Origin: Nonomuraea thailandensis
Lineage (GTDB): Bacteria > Actinomycetota > Actinomycetes > Streptosporangiales > Streptosporangiaceae
DNA: 64,000 nucleotides
Assembly (NCBI RefSeq): GCF_024172165.1
Contig: NZ_JAMZEB010000002.1
Coordinates: 6,903,501-6,967,500 of the forward strand
Direction: 5' to 3'
Every line of letters starts with the position of its first letter. Position 1 is the stretch's first letter. The position numbers were made by a program, and so were the translations under genes. Shown in pieces: positions 59,629-64,000 of the stretch. Under the pieces are notes generated by a model, which saw only the letters and a program-made list of their open reading frames with translations, did not search any database and was not told the origin of the DNA.

Positions 59629-60147
59629 ATGACCTCGGAGGTAGCGACCGAGCTGACGGTCAACGGCCAGGACGTGCGCCTGGACCTCGACCCACGGGAG
59701 TCGCTGCTCGACGTCCTGCGCGAGCGGCTGGGCCTGACCGGGTCGAAGAAGGGCTGCGATCACGGCCAGTGCGGCGCGTGCACGGTCCACGTGGACGGGC
59801 GCCGCGTCGTGTCGTGCCTGCTCCCCGCCGTGCAGGCGAACCACAGGTCGGTACGCACGATCGAGGGCGTGGCGGGCCCCGGCGGCGGCCTGCACCCGCT
59901 CCAGCAGGCGTTCGTCGATCACGACGCGCTGCAGTGCGGCTACTGCACGCCCGGGCAGGTGATGTCCGGGCTGGCCTGCATCGCCGAGGGCAACGCCGGT
60001 GACGACGACGAGATCCGCGAGCACATGAGCGGGAACCTGTGCCGGTGCGGGGCGTACACGGGCATCCTGGCGGCGATCCGCGCAGCGGCCGGGCGTCCTG
60101 AAGAGGCGGCGCGGGAGAGCGGCGCCACCGGGCGGCGGGAGGGCTGA
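59629..60147 (+). CDS. Molybdenum hydroxylase [2Fe-2S] subunit (PaoA/XdhC-type small subunit)
   Basis: A 172-residue iron-sulfur subunit of the xanthine-oxidase family. The plant-type cluster is CDHGQCGACTV followed by C in VVSCLL (~40-62), and the second cluster is CGYCTPGQ (~103) and CRCGAYTG (~138). The Gln next to the second cluster (CGYCTPGQ) is the usual molybdopterin contact. No Tat leader is evident, so it is cytoplasmic unlike E. coli PaoA. It passes electrons from the molybdenum centre to FAD. ATG 59629 is used; GTG 59620 is possible. It is 3 bases from the FAD subunit. Confidence 0.93.
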   Translation: MTSEVATELTVNGQDVRLDLDPRESLLDVLRERLGLTGSKKGCDHGQCGACTVHVDGRRVVSCLLPAVQANHRSVRTIEGVAGPGGGLHPLQQAFVDHDALQCGYCTPGQVMSGLACIAEGNAGDDDEIREHMSGNLCRCGAYTGILAAIRAAAGRPEEAARESGATGRREG

Positions 60148-60150
60148 GGC

Positions 60151-61155
60151 GTGCGCCCGTTCGCCTACACGGCGCCCGCCACCCTCGACGACGCCGTCCG
60201 GGCCCTGGCGGAGTCCGGCCCCGGCACCAGGCTGCTGGCCGGCGGCACCACGCTGTACGACCTGATGAAGCTGGACGTCGAGACCCCGCCCGCCGTCGTG
60301 GACATCCGCGCGCTGCCCGAGCTGGCCGGCATCGACACGGCCGGGCCTAGCGAGCTGTCGTTCGGCGCGGGCGCGCTGATGGCCGACGTGGCGGCGGACC
60401 CGGTCTTGCGGCGCGACTACCCGGCGCTGGCCGAGTCGCTGGCCAAGGCGGCGTCGCAGCAGTTGCGCAACATGGCCACCGTGGGCGGGAACCTGCTGCA
60501 GCGCACCCGCTGCGCCTACTTCCGCGGCGGCGCCGCGTTCCCGTGCAACAAGCGGCGGCCGGGCAGCGGGTGCGCGGCGATCGGCGGCCTGGACCGCGGG
60601 CACGCCCTGCTCGGCGGCAGCGACGCGTGCATCGCCACCTACCCGGGTGACTGGGCGGTCGCGCTGATCGCGTTCGACGCCGCCGTGGACGTCACGGGGC
60701 CGCACGGCCCGCGCACGCTGCCCCTGGCCGGCCTGCACGTCGAGCCCGGGGACAGGCCGGACCAGGAGCACACGCTGGCCTGGGACGAGATCATCACCCG
60801 CATCCGCGTGCCGGTCACCGCCGCCGGCCGCGGATCGACGTATCACAAGGTCAGGGACCGGGAGTCGTACGCGTTCGCGCTGGCCTCGGCGGCCGTGGCC
60901 GTCACGCTGGGCGAGGGCGGGACGGTGCGGGAGTGCCGCGTCGCCGTCGGCGGCGTCGCCACCCGGCCCTGGCGCTGCCACGACGCCGAGCGGGAGCTGG
61001 TGGGGGCGGTGCTGGACAGGCGCAGCGCGCGGCGGGCCGGGGAATCCGCGTTCGCCGGCGCGCGTCCGGGGACGCACAACGCGTTCCGGATCGAGCTGGG
61101 CATCCGCACCGTCGCCGAGGCGCTGCGGATCGCCGGAGAGCGGGCCGTTCAATGA
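60151..61155 (+). CDS. Molybdenum hydroxylase FAD subunit with 4Fe-4S insert (PaoB-like)
   Basis: A 334-residue FAD-binding subunit. FAD pyrophosphate motifs are LLAGGTTLYDLMK (~30-42) and ATVGGNLLQ (~110-118). Between them and the core lies a Cys-containing insertion, RCAYFRGGAAFPCNKRRPG, SGCAAIGG and DACIATYPGD, four Cys matching the extra [4Fe-4S] cluster of E. coli PaoB (YagS). The C-terminus is a standard CO_deh_flav_C domain. Start GTG 60151 follows GGGAGGGC. Such enzymes oxidise aromatic aldehydes, so PaoABC-type activity is inferred. Confidence 0.92.
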   Translation: MRPFAYTAPATLDDAVRALAESGPGTRLLAGGTTLYDLMKLDVETPPAVVDIRALPELAGIDTAGPSELSFGAGALMADVAADPVLRRDYPALAESLAKAASQQLRNMATVGGNLLQRTRCAYFRGGAAFPCNKRRPGSGCAAIGGLDRGHALLGGSDACIATYPGDWAVALIAFDAAVDVTGPHGPRTLPLAGLHVEPGDRPDQEHTLAWDEIITRIRVPVTAAGRGSTYHKVRDRESYAFALASAAVAVTLGEGGTVRECRVAVGGVATRPWRCHDAERELVGAVLDRRSARRAGESAFAGARPGTHNAFRIELGIRTVAEALRIAGERAVQ

Positions 61156-61264
61156 CGAGCGCCGAGAGCGGCCGCGCGATGACGAGCTCAAGGACACCAC
61201 GCGCGGGAGAGCGAGCCGGACGATGACGCACGCAGGAACACCGCGCGTCGGAGCGCGGGAGAAG
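61152..61264 (+). repeat. Duplicated translation-start segments before the molybdenum subunit gene
   Basis: ATGACG occurs three times, at 61152, 61179 and 61223. The segments 61177-61220 and 61221-61264 are alignable copies with roughly two-thirds identity, and the first encodes a 15-codon peptide MTSSRTPRAGERAGR that resembles MTHAGTPRVGARE, the start of the real gene. The upstream copies end at a TGA overlapping the true ATG. Confidence 0.55.
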
Positions 61265-63403
61265 GTCACCGGGACGGCCCCCTACGGCGCCGACCACACG
61301 CCGCCCGGCGTCGCCTACGCCATGCCGGTCGTCTCGACCGTCGGCAAGGGCCGCATCACCGGCCTCGACACCGCCGAGGCCGCCGCCGTCCCCGGCGTCC
61401 TGCTCATCCTGTCGCACCTGGACGACCTGGACATCACCCCGGCCGGCTACATCATGGCCGACGGCTACGCCTTCCAGAGCCTGCAGCCCCTGCTGGACGA
61501 CCGCGTCGCCTACCGGGGGCAGCCGATCGCGCTGGTCGTGGCCGACACGCTGGTCGCCGCCACCGAGGCGGCCGGGCTGGTGCGGGCCGCGTACGAGGAG
61601 GAGCCTTTCGCGGTGGAGCTGGACGCGGACGGCACCGAGACCGTGCTCCAGCAGGAGGCCCTGCCGCTGCCGTTCCTGGCCGACGTCGTGGTGGGCGACG
61701 CCGACGGCGCGTACGAGCGCAGCCCGCTGCGCGTGGACGCCGTCTACGAGGCCGGCCCGCAGCACCAGGTGCCGATGGAGCTGATCGGCGGCGTGGCGGC
61801 GTGGCGCGGGGACACGCTCGTCGTCCACGAGGGCTCCCAGAGCGTCGGCGCGCTGCGCGGCGGCCTGGCCCGCCAGCTCGGCATCGCCCCGGAGAACGTC
61901 GAGGTCATCGCGCCGTACGTGGGAGGCGGGTTCGGCCAGAAGAACTCGTTGCAGCCGCACATCGCGCCGCTGGCGGTGGCCGCCCGCCGGCTCGGCCGCC
62001 CGGTCAAGCTGGTCCTGCCGCGCGCCCACACCTTCCACGCGGCCAGCTTCCGCCCGGTGAGCCGGCACCGCGTGCGCCTGGGCGCCGACCGGTCGGGCCG
62101 GCTGCTGGCCGCGATCCACGAGGTGGACCAGCAGGCCTCCCGCCACGACCTGCTGCCCTGCTCGTACACGGAGATCACCTCCCGCCTGTACGACATCAGG
62201 AACTTCCGCGGCCGCCAGCGCCACGTCAGGACCGACACCCAGACCCCGGGCTACATGCGCGCGCCGTTCGAGCATCCGGCCGCGTTCGCGCTGGAGTCGG
62301 CGGTGGACGAGCTCGCCCACGCCGCCGGGCGGGACCCGGTCGAGCTGCGCCTGGCCAACGACGCCGGCGTGGACCCTGTCACGGGCAAGCCGTTCTCCTC
62401 CCGGCACCTGGCGGCGTGCCTGCGGCGCGGCGCGGAGCTGTTCGGCTGGGCGGGCCGCTCGCCGGACCCGTGCTCGATGCGCGCTCCCGACGGCACGCCG
62501 GTGGGCTGGGGGGTGGCGGCCGGAGCGTACCCGGCGATGACGGTGCCCGTGCTCGCCCGCCTGCGTGCCCGCGCGGACGGCGGGGTGCTGGCCGAGGTGG
62601 GCGGGCACGAGATGGGTCAGGGGATCACGACCGCCCTCGTCCGCGCCGTCGCCGGTGACCTCGGGATCGGCACGGACGCCGTGCGCGCCGTCGTCGGCGA
62701 CACCCGGGTCGTGCCCCACCACCTGACGGCGGGTGCGTGGGGCACCAACAGCACGCTGCTGGCGGTCCACGCCGCCCTGCGCGAGCTGCGCGAACGCCTG
62801 GGCGTGCCGCCGGAGGGCCCCGTGGACGTGGCCGCCGCCGTCAGGGCGGCCGGCACGGAGGAGGTGGTGGCCGAGGCCGTCACCCAGGGAGCCGGCCAGC
62901 CGCCCGAGGCGATCGGCCGCATGCGCGCGGGCCTGGTCGCCCCCGCGGGCCCCGACTATCCCGATCATGTCGCGTTCAGCTTCATCGCGCACTTCGTCGA
63001 GGTGCGGGTGGAGCGGGCCGCGCCGCGCGTACGGGTCTCGCGGGTGGTCAGCGTGGCCGACTGCGGCCGCGTGGCCAGCCCCGTCACCGCGGACGCGCAG
63101 GTGCGCGGCGCGGTGGTGTGGGGCATCGGCGCGGCGCTGAGCGAGCACAGCGAGGTCGATCCCCGCTTCGGCGGCTTCGTCAACGCCGACCTGGCCGACT
63201 ACGTCATCCCGGTCAACGCCGACGTGGGCGGGATCGAGGTCGGCTTCATCGACGAGCCCGACTTCGCCCTCAACCCGATGGGCGCGAAGAGCCTCGGCGA
63301 GGTGGCCCTGGCGGGCGTCGCCCCGGCCATCGCCAACGCCGTCTTCCACGCCACCGGCCGCCGCGTGCGCCGCCTCCCGATCCGCATCGAGGACCTGCTG
63401 TAA
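61223..63403 (+). CDS. Molybdenum hydroxylase large catalytic subunit (PaoC/XdhA-like)
   Basis: A 726-residue molybdopterin-cytosine-dinucleotide-dependent catalytic subunit that would hydroxylate or oxidise an aldehyde or N-heterocycle with water. Molybdenum-cofactor motifs are APYVGGGFGQKN (~230), RTDTQTPGYMRAPFEHP (~335), EVGGHEMGQGITTAL (~450) and the catalytic glutamate in GAKSLGEVALAGV (~690). Length is shorter than fused xanthine dehydrogenases, as expected for a three-subunit enzyme. The start ATG 61223 follows a duplicated start region. No cofactor maturation genes adjoin. Confidence 0.93.
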   Translation: MTHAGTPRVGAREKVTGTAPYGADHTPPGVAYAMPVVSTVGKGRITGLDTAEAAAVPGVLLILSHLDDLDITPAGYIMADGYAFQSLQPLLDDRVAYRGQPIALVVADTLVAATEAAGLVRAAYEEEPFAVELDADGTETVLQQEALPLPFLADVVVGDADGAYERSPLRVDAVYEAGPQHQVPMELIGGVAAWRGDTLVVHEGSQSVGALRGGLARQLGIAPENVEVIAPYVGGGFGQKNSLQPHIAPLAVAARRLGRPVKLVLPRAHTFHAASFRPVSRHRVRLGADRSGRLLAAIHEVDQQASRHDLLPCSYTEITSRLYDIRNFRGRQRHVRTDTQTPGYMRAPFEHPAAFALESAVDELAHAAGRDPVELRLANDAGVDPVTGKPFSSRHLAACLRRGAELFGWAGRSPDPCSMRAPDGTPVGWGVAAGAYPAMTVPVLARLRARADGGVLAEVGGHEMGQGITTALVRAVAGDLGIGTDAVRAVVGDTRVVPHHLTAGAWGTNSTLLAVHAALRELRERLGVPPEGPVDVAAAVRAAGTEEVVAEAVTQGAGQPPEAIGRMRAGLVAPAGPDYPDHVAFSFIAHFVEVRVERAAPRVRVSRVVSVADCGRVASPVTADAQVRGAVVWGIGAALSEHSEVDPRFGGFVNADLADYVIPVNADVGGIEVGFIDEPDFALNPMGAKSLGEVALAGVAPAIANAVFHATGRRVRRLPIRIEDLL

Positions 63404-63424
63404 CGCGGGCCCGCGCGCGGCCGT

Positions 63425-64000
63425 TCACGAGGAGCGTTGCCCGAGCCCTGCCCGCACCGCCGGCCTCGAGGAGGGCGAGCTGCGGGCGGAGGGCCGGCGC
63501 AGGATCGCCCAGGCGGCCATCACGACGCAGCCGGCGCCTAGGAGCAGGCCCCAGACGACGTCGGTGAGGAAGTGCATGCCGCGGTAGAGCCGGGAGAAGC
63601 TCACGGCCAGGGGCGCGATGACGGCGGGCGTCCAGATCGCCACCCGCGCCGCCGTGCTGCGCACGCGCGTGGCCAGGACGACCGCGACCCCGCAGTAGAA
63701 CGCGACGGCGGCGCTGACGTGCCCGGACGGGAAGCTGGAGGTGGGCGGCGCCGGATCGAGGTGCTTCACGGGCGGCCGGTGCCGCCCGACGAGCTCGGTG
63801 GTGGCCAGGAAGACCAGCGACTGGCTCCACACGGCCGCCACGAGGAAGACCGACTCGCGCCAGCGCCCCAGCCAGAGCCTGAAGACGATCGCGGTCACCG
63901 CGGTGAGCGCCACGATGTAGGGGGTGTCGGACAGGCTGCTGCCCAGGTCCGTCGCGGCGTTCCAGGCCGGGTCGCGGCCCGCGGCCAGCTCGCGGCTCAG
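63425..64000 (-). CDS. PAP2-family membrane phosphatase, 5' end outside window
   Basis: The reading frame is open to the right edge, so the N-terminus is missing; about 191 codons are visible. The PAP2 (type 2 phosphatidic acid phosphatase) signature is complete: KxxxxxxRP-like ELVGRHRPPVKHL, PSGHVSA (acid/base His) and SRLYRGMHFLTDVVWG (nucleophile His and Asp). Surrounding residues are hydrophobic, about four visible TM segments. It could dephosphorylate lipid or isoprenyl phosphates. A GTG at 63913 is the first internal start but the upstream reading (LSRELAAGRDPAWN) looks like real family sequence. Confidence 0.88.
   Translation of the reverse strand: MSRELAAGRDPAWNAATDLGSSLSDTPYIVALTAVTAIVFRLWLGRWRESVFLVAAVWSQSLVFLATTELVGRHRPPVKHLDPAPPTSSFPSGHVSAAVAFYCGVAVVLATRVRSTAARVAIWTPAVIAPLAVSFSRLYRGMHFLTDVVWGLLLGAGCVVMAAWAILRRPSARSSPSSRPAVRAGLGQRSS

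Overview
The window is very GC-rich, densely packed DNA from an actinobacterium. Coding bias (third-position G/C), many ATGA/GTGA stop-start overlaps, GTG/TTG starts and probable leaderless promoters all fit. A conservon (CvnABCD), a Bpa-type proteasome activator ending in GPYL, and a pca cluster with a fused PcaDC point to Streptosporangiales or a related order; Nonomuraea is a guess, not a demonstration. No rRNA, tRNA, CRISPR array, insertion sequence or phage gene was seen.

Layout. (1) 1-6900, rightward: a tightly overlapping five-gene cassette. It has two unrecognised large proteins (the first cut by the window edge), a membrane-anchored degenerate kinase, a zinc-finger/P-loop GTPase of the double-GTPase type, and a Pro/Gln/Ala-rich protein with a C-terminal membrane anchor. 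This is the best candidate for a poorly described system. (2) 6897-9373: an alpha-oxoamine synthase and a divergent glutaryl-CoA-dehydrogenase-like enzyme. (3) 9599-13427: a conservon (NIT-type sensor kinase, roadblock protein, DUF742 protein, small GTPase). (4) 13440-18144: a LysR/SDR divergent pair, a serine hydrolase, Bpa, and a PaaX-type repressor. (5) 18234-23337: a catabolic operon divergent from PaaX (SDR, amidohydrolase, MaoC hydratase, MHS transporter, acyl-CoA ligase). (6) 23493-31127: a LacI regulator, a membrane protein, and an alpha-galactosidase/ABC sugar-uptake operon behind a perfect 20-bp palindromic operator. (7) 31135-40214: ABC-F ATPase, two secreted proteins, an FAD monooxygenase, a truncated hydrolase, a large LAL-type LuxR regulator and a DsrE-like protein. 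(8) 40379-46448: a second LuxR/ATPase regulator with an N-terminal HTH, an SDR/TetR pair, an acyltransferase and another TetR. (9) 46598-54566: a complete leftward protocatechuate operon, pcaI-pcaJ-pcaF-pcaH-pcaG-pcaB-pcaDC, divergent from a tandem-IclR regulator. (10) 54587-64000: quinone-oxidoreductase-like enzyme, NicO-type metal exporter with a His-Gly tract and its secreted partner, purple acid phosphatase, a PaoABC-like molybdenum oxidoreductase operon, and a PAP2 phosphatase cut by the right edge.

The pca genes would convert protocatechuate to succinyl-CoA and acetyl-CoA. The galactoside operon would import and cleave alpha-galactosides, using an ATPase encoded elsewhere. The PaaX-linked operon looks like CoA-dependent degradation of an unidentified acid. 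Starts were chosen from visible Shine-Dalgarno sequences, operon overlaps and leaderless -10 boxes; function calls come from reading motifs only, with no database search.
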